From Mycobacterium sp. 1164966.3 (lineage in GTDB: Bacteria; Actinomycetota; Actinomycetes; Mycobacteriales; Mycobacteriaceae): a stretch of DNA of 64,000 bases. The stretch spans positions 1-64,000 of the forward strand of contig NZ_LZSG01000015.1 of assembly GCF_001665395.1 (NCBI RefSeq), in the 5' to 3' direction. Both the position numbers and the translations under genes were made by a program. This document shows positions 20,397 through 28,128 of the stretch, one piece after another; the stretch's first letter is position 1, and the number at the start of each line of letters is the position of its first letter. The notes below the pieces were generated by a model, which saw only the letters and a list, made by a program, of their open reading frames with translations, searched no databases and was not told the DNA's origin.

Positions 20397-20912
20397 GTGG
20401 GCTATCCCGAGAATGTCCTGGCCAAAGGCGAACAGGTCGTCCTGCACCACCATCCGCACTGGAAGCGGCTGATCGGGCCGGCTCTGGTGCTGATCTTCGG
20501 CACCGGGCTGGCCGTGTTCGGGGTTGCCGTCGTCAACTCGACGCAGTGGCCCCAACTCACCAAGAACGTGATCTACGGCGTCGTCGGGGCGATCTGGCTG
20601 GTGCTCGTCTGCTGGCTGACGCTCTGGCCGTTCCTGCGCTGGCTGACCACGAACTTCGTCGTCACCAACCGGCGCGTGATGTATCGGCACGGAGTGCTGA
20701 CCCGCAGCGGGATCGACATCCCGCTGGCACGGATCAACAGCGTGGAGTTCCGCGACAAGATTCTGGAGCGGATGTTTCGGACCGGGACGCTGATTATCGA
20801 GTCGGCTTCACAGGATCCGTTGGAGTTTCACGACATTCCGCGCCTGCGCGAGGTGCACGCGCTGCTGTATCACGAAGTTTTCGACACCGGCCCGTCCGGC
20901 TCGCCCAACTGA
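20397..20912 (+). CDS. Membrane protein with bacterial PH domain
   Basis: A 171-residue protein, syntenic with Rv3278c. It has two central membrane helices (IGPALVLIFGTGLAVFGVAV and VIYGVVGAIWLVLVCWLTLW) followed by a YdbS-like bPH domain (TTNFVVTNRRVMYRHGVLTR, then IPLARINSVEFRDKILER). GTG start at 20397, nine bases after birA. Its last 43 bases overlap the end of the convergent GtrA gene. Function unknown. Confidence 0.85.
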   Translation: MGYPENVLAKGEQVVLHHHPHWKRLIGPALVLIFGTGLAVFGVAVVNSTQWPQLTKNVIYGVVGAIWLVLVCWLTLWPFLRWLTTNFVVTNRRVMYRHGVLTRSGIDIPLARINSVEFRDKILERMFRTGTLIIESASQDPLEFHDIPRLREVHALLYHEVFDTGPSGSPN

Positions 20913-21541
20913 GCGAACCGGTTGGCCCTGCGGTTGCGCCAGCCGCGGAGCAGCGTGACATTGCCATCCTGCAATCCGCCGTCGTAGGCGTCCTCGAACA
21001 CCTCGGCGATGCCGCCCGCGGTGAGTGCGGATTCCAGCGCCTTCTCCGGGTTGCGGGCGAACTGGTCGGGGAACACCCAGCGCCGGAATGCCCAGAAGCG
21101 GAACGCCATCTGCAGCAGGTTGCCGATGATGTAGGCGGAGATGAAGTCGGCGATGTTCTCCACCGTCAGCGACACCGTCGGCACTCGCAGTTGCAGGACG
21201 TAGCTCGAGATCCACAGCGGCGCCATGCTCAGCAGCACCCCGACACCGCTGAACGCGAAGAACAACAGCGCCTCGTGATGGCGCTCGCGGCCACCACGGT
21301 CACGGAAGCTCCACTCCCGGTTCAGGATGTAGGACGCGATGACGGCGACGATTCCGGCAATCACCTTCGCGGTGACCGGCTTGGGCTCGAGAATCGTGAG
21401 TTTCAGCGTGTAGAAAATCGCCGAGTCAATGATGAAAGTGGTGCCGCCGACAATGGCGAATTTGATCAGCTCGTGATGGCGCAGCGCAAAAGGTTGAAGC
21501 AACTGGGGAAGACGCGCGATCGTGGCATCGGCAAAGGACAC
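20870..21541 (-). CDS. GtrA-family membrane protein
   Basis: A protein of 223 residues from the GTG at 21541, syntenic with Rv3277. The GtrA domain has four membrane helices (FAIVGGTTFIIDSAIFYTL, VIAGIVAVIASYILNREWSF, LFFAFSGVGVLLSMAPLWI, ADFISAYIIGNLLQMAFRFW). The NREWSF and FRFWAFRRWVF motifs fit polyprenyl-phosphate-sugar flippase-type proteins. The C-terminal tail of about 60 residues is cytoplasmic. An in-frame ATG 16 codons upstream (21589) is also possible; neither start has a strong ribosome site. Divergent from purK. Confidence 0.83.
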   Translation of the reverse strand: MSFADATIARLPQLLQPFALRHHELIKFAIVGGTTFIIDSAIFYTLKLTILEPKPVTAKVIAGIVAVIASYILNREWSFRDRGGRERHHEALLFFAFSGVGVLLSMAPLWISSYVLQLRVPTVSLTVENIADFISAYIIGNLLQMAFRFWAFRRWVFPDQFARNPEKALESALTAGGIAEVFEDAYDGGLQDGNVTLLRGWRNRRANRFAQLGEPDGPVSKTS

Positions 21542-21639
21542 AGCACGCCAGTCTACGGAGTAACGCAAAAAGGGCGCAAAATCGTACATAACGATTTGGT
21601 CGCGTAGCCGCTAACACGCCGGTCAGGGCCCATGACAAC

Positions 21640-22836
21640 ATGATGGCCGTGCCGAGTACACGAACGCCGTTGGTCGCGATGGTGGGCGGCGGCCAACTTG
21701 CCCGGATGACGCACCAGGCCGCAATCGCGTTGGGACAGACCTTGCGGGTGCTGGCGCTCAACGCCGATGAGCCCGCCGCTCAGGTCAGTCCCGATGTGGT
21801 GATCGGCTCGCACACCGACCTCGCGGCGCTGCGCCAGGTTGCGGAAGGCGCCGACGTGCTGACCTTCGACCATGAGCTGGTGCCGACCGAACTGCTGGAG
21901 AAGCTGGTCGCCGAGGGCATCGCCGTGGCGCCGTCGCCACAGGCGCTGGTGCACGCCCAGGACAAGCTCGTCATGCGGCAGCGGCTGGAGGCGCTGGGAG
22001 CGCCGGTGCCGCGCTATGCGGGAATCCAGAGCGTCGACGAACTCGATAGCTTCGCCCAGCGCATCGCCGGCCCCGTGGTGGTGAAAGCGGTCCGTGGCGG
22101 TTACGACGGGCGCGGCGTGCGGATGGCCCGCGACCCTTCGCACGCCCGTGAGATCGCGGCCAGCTTCCTGGCTGACGGGGTGCCGGTGATGGCCGAGGAG
22201 CAGGTGAATCTGCGGCGGGAACTGTCGGCGCTGGTGGCGCGCTCCCCGTTCGGCCAGGGCGCGGCCTGGCCGGTCGTCGAGACGGTGCAACGAGATGGCA
22301 TTTGCGTGCAGGTGATCGCACCGGCGCCGGACCTGCCCGAGGACTCCGCCGCGGCCGCGCAGCACCTGGCCTTGAGGTTGGCGGACGAACTCGGCGTGGG
22401 TGGTGTTCTCGCCGTCGAGCTGTTCGAAACCATCGACGGCACACTGCTGGTCAACGAGCTCGCGATGCGGCCGCACAACTCCGGTCACTGGACCATGGAC
22501 GGATCGCGCACCAGCCAGTTCGAACAGCATCTGCGCGCGGTGCTCGACTATCCGCTGGGCGACACGGCTGCCATCGCACCGGTGACCGTGATGGCCAATG
22601 TGTTGGGCGCGCGGCAGCAGCCGGCGATGACCGTCGACGAGCGGTTGCACCACCTGTTCGCCCGCATGCCCGACGCCCGGGTCCACTTGTACGGCAAAAC
22701 CGAACGTCCCGGTCGGAAGGTCGGGCACGTCAACTTTGTCGGTGCAGATCTCGGCAAGCTGCGTGAACGCGCCCAGCTGGCGGCACACTGGTTGTCACAC
22801 GCGGAGTGGACGAACGGATGGGACGTGGATGACTGA
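21640..22836 (+). CDS. purK: N5-carboxyaminoimidazole ribonucleotide synthase PurK
   Basis: A 398-residue ATP-grasp enzyme, orthologue of Rv3276c. It converts AIR, ATP and bicarbonate to N5-CAIR in purine synthesis. Visible are the N-terminal [17 protein letters not shown], the ATP-grasp segment [15 protein letters not shown], and the metal/phosphate region [17 protein letters not shown]. purE overlaps its last 8 bases, forming the usual purK-purE pair. It is shorter than H37Rv PurK at the N-terminus by a stretch not needed for the fold. Confidence 0.95.
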   Translation: MMAVPSTRTPLVAMVGGGQLARMTHQAAIALGQTLRVLALNADEPAAQVSPDVVIGSHTDLAALRQVAEGADVLTFDHELVPTELLEKLVAEGIAVAPSPQALVHAQDKLVMRQRLEALGAPVPRYAGIQSVDELDSFAQRIAGPVVVKAVRGGYDGRGVRMARDPSHAREIAASFLADGVPVMAEEQVNLRRELSALVARSPFGQGAAWPVVETVQRDGICVQVIAPAPDLPEDSAAAAQHLALRLADELGVGGVLAVELFETIDGTLLVNELAMRPHNSGHWTMDGSRTSQFEQHLRAVLDYPLGDTAAIAPVTVMANVLGARQQPAMTVDERLHHLFARMPDARVHLYGKTERPGRKVGHVNFVGADLGKLRERAQLAAHWLSHAEWTNGWDVDD

Positions 22837-23344
22837 AGCGCCGCGCGTCGGGGTGATCATGGGCAGCGACAGCGACTGGTCGGTGATGGCGGACGCCGCC
22901 GGCGCGCTGGCCGAGTTCGGCATTCCCACCGAAGTCCGGGTGGTCTCGGCGCACCGCACCCCCGCGGTGATGTTCGACTACGCCCGCAGCGCGGCCGACC
23001 GCGGTATCGAGGTGATCATCGCCGGCGCCGGCGGTGCTGCCCACCTGCCCGGGATGGTCGCCGCCGCGACGCCGCTGCCGGTGATCGGGGTGCCGGTACC
23101 GCTGGCCCGGCTGGACGGCCTGGACTCGCTGCTGTCGATCGTGCAGATGCCGGCTGGGGTTCCGGTCGCCACCGTCTCCATCGGCGGCGCCCGCAACGCC
23201 GGCCTGCTGGCGGTGCGGATCCTGGGCGCCGCTGACCCGCAGCTGCGCGCCCGGATCGCCGCATTCCAGGACCAGCTGGCGGAGACCGTCCGGGCCAAGG
23301 ATGCGGCTCTCCAAAAGCTTCAGGATAAAGTTACCGGCGAGTAG
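22829..23344 (+). CDS. purE: N5-CAIR mutase PurE
   Basis: A 171-residue class I PurE, orthologue of Rv3275c. It moves the carboxylate of N5-CAIR to give CAIR. The signature [12 protein letters not shown] and the active-site stretch [14 protein letters not shown] with [11 protein letters not shown] are intact. The ATG at 22829 overlaps purK by 8 bases. fadE25 follows after 13 bases with its own strong ribosome site. Confidence 0.95.
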   Translation: MTEAPRVGVIMGSDSDWSVMADAAGALAEFGIPTEVRVVSAHRTPAVMFDYARSAADRGIEVIIAGAGGAAHLPGMVAAATPLPVIGVPVPLARLDGLDSLLSIVQMPAGVPVATVSIGGARNAGLLAVRILGAADPQLRARIAAFQDQLAETVRAKDAALQKLQDKVTGE

Positions 23345-23357
23345 TAAGGAGGCCGAC

Positions 23358-24527
23358 ATGGCTGCATGGGCCGGAGACCCCGACTTTGATGTGTACAAAC
23401 TGCCCGAGGAGCACGAAGAACTGCGGGCGGCGATCCGTGCGCTGGCGGAACGGGACATCGCGCCGTATGCCAAGGAAGTAGACGAAAACTCACGGTTCCC
23501 GGAAGAGGCGCTGGCGGCGCTGAATGCGTCCGGTTTCAACGCTGTTCACATTCCCGAGGAGTACGGCGGTCAGGGCGCGGATTCGGTGGCGGCTTGCATC
23601 GTGATCGAAGAAGTGGCGCGCGTCGATGCGTCCGCCTCGTTGATCCCGGCAGTGAACAAGCTCGGCACAATGGGCCTGATCCTGCAGGGCTCCGACGAGC
23701 TGAAGAAGCAGGTGTTGCCGTCGATCGCCAAGGACGGGGCGATGGCGTCCTATGCGCTGAGCGAGCGTGAAGCCGGCAGTGATGCGGCATCGATGCGAAC
23801 CCGGGCCAAGGCCGACGGGGACGACTGGATTCTCAACGGCACCAAGTGCTGGATCACCAACGGCGGCATGTCGACCTGGTACACCGTGATGGCGGTGACC
23901 GACCCGGACCGCGGCGCCAACGGCATCTCGGCGTTCATGGTGCACAAAGACGACGAGGGATTCAGCATCGGCCCGAAGGAAAAGAAACTCGGCATCAAGG
24001 GCTCGCCGACCACCGAGCTGTACTTCGAGAACTGCCGCGTCCCCGGCGACCGGATCATCGGCGAGCCGGGCACCGGTTTCAAGACCGCGCTGCAGACTCT
24101 CGACCACACCCGCCCCACCGTGGGTGCGCAGGCCGTGGGCCTGGCCCAGGGTGCGCTGGACGCCACCGTTGCCTATACCAGTGAGCGCAAGCAGTTCGGC
24201 AAGTCGATCTCGGAGTTCCAGGGCGTGCAGTTCGAGCTGGCCGACATGGCCATGAAGGTGGAAGCCGCCCGCTTGATGGTCTACACCGCCGCTGCCCGCG
24301 CCGAACGCGGCGAGCCCAATCTCGGATTCATCTCCGCGGCGGCCAAGTGCTTCGCCTCCGACACCGCCATGGACGTCACGGAGTCGGCCGTACAGCTGTT
24401 CGGCGGCGCCGGCTACACCACCGACTTCCCGGTCGAGCGGATGATGCGCGACGCCAAGATCACTCAGATCTACGAGGGCACCAACCAGATTCAGCGGGTG
24501 GTGATGTCGCGCGCCTTGCTGCGCTGA
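23358..24527 (+). CDS. fadE25: Acyl-CoA dehydrogenase FadE25
   Basis: A 389-residue acyl-CoA dehydrogenase, same length as Rv3274c. It catalyses FAD-dependent alpha,beta-desaturation of an acyl-CoA; the exact substrate is not deducible. Motifs are YALSEREAGSDAASM, WITNGG, RKQFGKSISEFQ, and the catalytic glutamate in IYEGTNQIQRVV near the C-terminus. AAGGAGG at 23346-23352 precedes the ATG at 23358. It lies close behind purE, probably on the same transcript. Confidence 0.94.
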   Translation: MAAWAGDPDFDVYKLPEEHEELRAAIRALAERDIAPYAKEVDENSRFPEEALAALNASGFNAVHIPEEYGGQGADSVAACIVIEEVARVDASASLIPAVNKLGTMGLILQGSDELKKQVLPSIAKDGAMASYALSEREAGSDAASMRTRAKADGDDWILNGTKCWITNGGMSTWYTVMAVTDPDRGANGISAFMVHKDDEGFSIGPKEKKLGIKGSPTTELYFENCRVPGDRIIGEPGTGFKTALQTLDHTRPTVGAQAVGLAQGALDATVAYTSERKQFGKSISEFQGVQFELADMAMKVEAARLMVYTAAARAERGEPNLGFISAAAKCFASDTAMDVTESAVQLFGGAGYTTDFPVERMMRDAKITQIYEGTNQIQRVVMSRALLR

Positions 24528-24556
24528 TTCGCGTCGCGCTGCGGTCGGCACCGGCC

Positions 24557-24612
24557 GTGCAGCCAGCCGCACGTTCGAGGTCGTGTGTGCGGCCGGCCGC
24601 ACGTTCGGCTGG
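24557..24612. repeat. GTGCGGC..GCCGCAC intergenic repeat (two units) behind fadE25
   Basis: Two related, nearly self-complementary units lie in the 296-base gap after fadE25: GTGCAGCCAGCCGCACGTTCG (from 24557) and GTGTGCGGCCGGCCGCACG plus TTCG (24585-24607). The same pair of units, similarly spaced, occurs behind sahH at 61671-61722. The remainder of the gap up to 24823 shows no gene; GGGTAT at 24804-24809 is a possible -10 but lacks a -35 partner. Confidence 0.65.
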
Positions 24613-24823
24613 GGAAAGCCCCGACACTCTGGGGGAGGGCGAGAAAAGCCCGGCGTCACCGCATACCATCCACTGAGGCTTTAGGACCAAGGCCGCGTAA
24701 TTGGCAACCACCAGTCGGGCTGGCGAGACACGTCGAGGGTTAGTCAAGGGTCATAGGTACCGGCCTTTCGGCATACCCGCTGGCGTCCAACCTGTGTCCG
24801 AGAGGGTATGAGGTGAAGCACCC

Positions 24824-26056
24824 GTGCGCGGCCGGGACTTGATGCACTCGCGAGCTCCAGTGCCCCAGGTGGCCAACTGGCAGTCGCTCTCGTTGTTGTT
24901 GGTCGAGGACGATCGGGCCGACGCAGTGCTCGTGGAAGAGCTGATCGCCGACACGGTCGCCGATATCCGCGTGGTGTGGGCCGAGTCGATGGCACACGCC
25001 GAGCGCGAACTCGCCGCCGCCCGGCCCGACTGCGTCCTCCTGGACCTGCATTTGCCGGATGCCCATGGCATCGAGGCGCTGGACCGCATCGCCAAGCACG
25101 ACGACACCGTCCCCATCGTCGTGCTGACGGGACTGAACGACGAATACTTCGGCGCTTCCGCGGTAGCCGCCGGTGCGCAGGATTACTTGGTCAAGGGCCG
25201 TGTCGAGCCCGATGCTCTGCGGCGTGCGTTGCTCTATGCGATCGAACGCAAGAGAGCCGAGCTGATCGCGGCCGACCTGCGCGCGAGCCAACTCCGGGCC
25301 CGCGAGAACGCGTTGCTGGAACGCGGCCTGCTGCCTTCCCCACTGCTGCACGAGAACTCGGGCGTCGAGATCGTCACCAGGTACCGGCCAAGCCGCGAGG
25401 ACGCGTTGCTGTGCGGGGACTTCTACGACGTTGTGCAGACACCGGACCGGACGGTCCACGTCGTGATCGGTGACGTCGCGGGCCACGGACCCAACGAGGC
25501 CGCCCTGGGCGCGGCGCTGCGGATCGCCTGGCGTGCGCTCACGCTGGCCGGTGTGCACGGCGCTGAGCTGATGGCACAGCTGGAGCGGGTGCTGCATGCC
25601 GAGCGGGCGGGCAGGGGAATTTTCGTGACGGTGCTCAACCTGGATATTCCGGGAGGTACCGAAGGAGTAGACGATCAACCGATCGCTGCCATCCGCGCCG
25701 GCCACCCAGGGATGTTGGTGCACGGCGCGGGCACCCCTGGCACCGTCGAATGGATCGTGCCGCCGGGTGGTCGGGCGCTGGGTCTCCGTGCCGACGACTG
25801 GCCGCAGCATGAGCTGGTGTTGCCCGCAGGCCACGGGCTGGTCCTGCTCACCGACGGACTCTTCGAGGGCTACTCGGGACGGGGCACCGAACGGCTCGGC
25901 GAAGACGGCCTGCTTGCGCTGGCCCGAACGCATGCGAACTTGCCGGGACCGGCATTCGTCGACGCGCTGATCGACGGCGCACAGCAGCTGGCGCAGCCGC
26001 TCGGCGGGCTCACCGACGACATAGCCGTGGTGCGGGTGGAGCGGACCGCCGAGTGA
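24824..26056 (+). CDS. Response regulator with PP2C/SpoIIE-type phosphatase output (RsbU-like)
   Basis: A 410-residue protein with a receiver domain (about 22-140) followed by a linker helix and a PPM/SpoIIE serine phosphatase domain (about 180-405). The receiver has the acidic pair in LLVEDD, phosphoacceptor Asp74 (DCVLLDLHLP), VVLTG and the conserved Lys in DYLVKG. The phosphatase metal-binding motifs are all present: CGDFYDVV, VIGDVAGHG, LVLLTDGLFEGY and GLTDDIAVV. Proteins of this build dephosphorylate STAS anti-anti-sigma factors. The GTG at 24824 follows a GAGGTGAAG site. The stop overlaps the kinase start as GTGA. H37Rv has fadE25 beside Rv3273, without this operon. Confidence 0.9.
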   Translation: MRGRDLMHSRAPVPQVANWQSLSLLLVEDDRADAVLVEELIADTVADIRVVWAESMAHAERELAAARPDCVLLDLHLPDAHGIEALDRIAKHDDTVPIVVLTGLNDEYFGASAVAAGAQDYLVKGRVEPDALRRALLYAIERKRAELIAADLRASQLRARENALLERGLLPSPLLHENSGVEIVTRYRPSREDALLCGDFYDVVQTPDRTVHVVIGDVAGHGPNEAALGAALRIAWRALTLAGVHGAELMAQLERVLHAERAGRGIFVTVLNLDIPGGTEGVDDQPIAAIRAGHPGMLVHGAGTPGTVEWIVPPGGRALGLRADDWPQHELVLPAGHGLVLLTDGLFEGYSGRGTERLGEDGLLALARTHANLPGPAFVDALIDGAQQLAQPLGGLTDDIAVVRVERTAE

Positions 26057-27690
26057 GCCTCAAGTTCAACCTGCGGGAGCTGCAGCTCACCGTGCGCGAA
26101 TGGCAGTTCCTGGTGTTGTTCAGCATGGGTGTGCTGGTGCTCGCGGGTGCGGCGGTGGGGACGGTGTTGTTGCATCGCGCCGACGACGTGTCGCACGGGC
26201 TGACCGACGGCATCTCGCCGGCGCGGATAGCAGCGGGCCAGCTGCAGTCGGCATTGCGCGACCAGGAAACCGGCACCCGTGGTTATCTGATCTCCGCCGA
26301 TCGGCAGTTCCTCACCCCCTACTACGACGGACAGCAAGCCGAACAGGTTGCGGCCCAAGCCATTCGGCAACGACTGGCTGGGCGCGCCGAGCTGCTCGCC
26401 GACCTGGATGCGATCGAGGGGGCCGCGCGCGAGTGGCGCAAAGACTACGCCGAGCCCGTCATCGCCGCCGTGACGCCCGCGGCACCCAATGTGGTGAGCC
26501 GGGCGACAGCGGAGCTCGGCAAGGCACAATTTGACCGTCTGCGACAGCTTTTCGATACGCAGAACACGCATCTGGCCGACGCGCAGCAGCAGGCCGTCGG
26601 CCAGGCCCGCAAGATCGCCGACTGGCGTGACAGCGTGTTGGGCGCCATGGTGCTGCTGTTCTGCCTCACCGCCACCCTGTTGGGCGTGTTGACCCGGCGC
26701 GCGGTCACGCTGCCGTTGGCTGCCCTGGCTTCGGCCTGCCGACGGATCACCGAGGGCAACTTCGGTGAGCGCATCTCGCCGCCGCCGCGGCCGAAAGACA
26801 TCCGGGATATGGCGATCGACGTCGAGAACATGAGACAGCGCATCGTCGAAGCCCTAGAGGTATCACGTTCGGCGACAGCGCAATTGGACGAGCAGACGGC
26901 AGAATTGCGGCGTTCGAACGCTGAGCTCGAACAGTTCGCCTATGTGGCGTCGCACGATCTGCAGGAACCGCTGCGGAAGGTCACCTCGTTCTGTCAGCTG
27001 CTGGAGAAGCGCTACGGCGACAAGCTCGACGACCGCGCCTCGGAATACATCGGCTACGCGGTCGACGGCGCCAAACGCATGCAGGTGCTCATCAACGACC
27101 TACTCAGCTTCTCGCGGGTCGGCCGGCTAGGGACGATGAGCGCGCAGGTGGACCTCGACGACGCGCTGGATGCCGCGCTGGCCAATCTGGCCACCGCGAT
27201 AGAGGAATCCGACGCGCAGATCGTGCGGCCCGAGCATGGGCTGCCGCAGATCACCGGAGACCCGATGCTGCTGACGATGTTGTGGCAGAACCTGATTGGC
27301 AACGCAGTCAAGTTCCGCCGGGAAGATCGTTCGCCCCACGTCGTCATCGAGTGCCGACAGCGCACCGACGACATCGTGGTCACCGTCACCGACAACGGTA
27401 TCGGCATCGCACCGGAGTTCACCGACAAGGTCTTTTTGATCTTCCAGCGCCTGCACGGCCGCGACGTGTACGGCGGAACCGGTTTGGGCCTGGCGCTGTG
27501 CAAGAAGATCGTCGAGCACCACGGCGGCACCATCGGCATCGACACGTCGTACACCGACGGGACGCGGTTCGAGTTCACGTTGTGCACCGCAGAGTCCGGT
27601 GCCGAGCCGGACGCCGAGCCGTCGGTGGCCGGCACGGACGCACTACACTCCGCCGTCTCGGCGGGCCATGGGGAAGGAGCACCAGAATGA
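26053..27690 (+). CDS. CHASE3 sensor histidine kinase
   Basis: A 545-residue membrane histidine kinase. TM1 about 17-41, an extracytoplasmic CHASE3 domain about 42-190 with its signature [22 protein letters not shown]2 about 194-216, HAMP about 217-270, then HisKA with phospho-acceptor His301 in [12 protein letters not shown]. The HATPase domain follows ([42 protein letters not shown]). The HisKA subtype is that of phytochrome-like kinases, which commonly pair with Rcp1-type receivers such as the one encoded next. It starts at GTG 26053 within the stop of the phosphatase gene and ends in an ATGA overlap with the receiver gene. Confidence 0.92.
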   Translation: MSLKFNLRELQLTVREWQFLVLFSMGVLVLAGAAVGTVLLHRADDVSHGLTDGISPARIAAGQLQSALRDQETGTRGYLISADRQFLTPYYDGQQAEQVAAQAIRQRLAGRAELLADLDAIEGAAREWRKDYAEPVIAAVTPAAPNVVSRATAELGKAQFDRLRQLFDTQNTHLADAQQQAVGQARKIADWRDSVLGAMVLLFCLTATLLGVLTRRAVTLPLAALASACRRITEGNFGERISPPPRPKDIRDMAIDVENMRQRIVEALEVSRSATAQLDEQTAELRRSNAELEQFAYVASHDLQEPLRKVTSFCQLLEKRYGDKLDDRASEYIGYAVDGAKRMQVLINDLLSFSRVGRLGTMSAQVDLDDALDAALANLATAIEESDAQIVRPEHGLPQITGDPMLLTMLWQNLIGNAVKFRREDRSPHVVIECRQRTDDIVVTVTDNGIGIAPEFTDKVFLIFQRLHGRDVYGGTGLGLALCKKIVEHHGGTIGIDTSYTDGTRFEFTLCTAESGAEPDAEPSVAGTDALHSAVSAGHGEGAPE

Positions 27691-28127
27691 ATCCGGACGG
27701 CAGACCAATCGAAATTCTGCTCGTCGAAGACGACCCGGGCGACGAGCTCATCACCCGGGAAGCGTTCGAGCACAACAAGCTCAGCAATCGTCTGCACGTC
27801 GCGCATGACGGCGAGGAGGGGCTGAACTACCTTTACCGGCGCGGCGAATATCAGGACGCGCCGCGACCCGACCTCATCCTGCTCGACTTGAACCTGCCGA
27901 AATACGACGGCCGGCAACTGCTCGAGAAGATCAAGTCCGACCCGGACCTGTCGCGCATCCCGGTGGTCGTGCTCACCACCTCCTCGGCCGAAGAGGACAT
28001 TCTGCGGAGCTACCAACTGCACGCCAACGCCTACGTCACCAAGCCGGTCGACCTCGACCAGTTCATCAGCGCCGTGCGGCAAATCGACGAGTTCTTCCTT
28101 CAGGTCGTGCGGCTGCCGCAAAGCTGA
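27687..28127 (+). CDS. Single-domain Rcp1-type response regulator
   Basis: A 146-residue stand-alone receiver with no output domain. Acidic residues in [10 protein letters not shown], phosphoacceptor Asp67 ([13 protein letters not shown]), Thr in VVVLTTSS and Lys in YVTKPVDL are all in place. The extended loop ([13 protein letters not shown]) is typical of Rcp1 receivers that partner phytochrome-type kinases. It could relay phosphate, or compete with the receiver-phosphatase for the kinase. The ATG at 27687 lies in the ATGA overlap with the kinase stop. It ends one base from the end of the convergent SulP gene. Confidence 0.9.
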   Translation: MNPDGRPIEILLVEDDPGDELITREAFEHNKLSNRLHVAHDGEEGLNYLYRRGEYQDAPRPDLILLDLNLPKYDGRQLLEKIKSDPDLSRIPVVVLTTSSAEEDILRSYQLHANAYVTKPVDLDQFISAVRQIDEFFLQVVRLPQS

Positions 28128-28128
28128 G

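Noticed and set aside
22097..22788. Long open frames antisense to purK and to many other genes
   Set aside because: Typical high-GC shadow frames with Arg/Gly/Ala/Pro-rich or His/Gln-rich translations and no family motifs; the opposite strand carries the recognisable enzymes.
24783..24809. SigF promoter directly upstream of the receiver-phosphatase gene
   Set aside because: GGGTAT is present at 24804, but no GGTTT-like -35 lies at 15-17 bases; SigF control of the operon is therefore not claimed.
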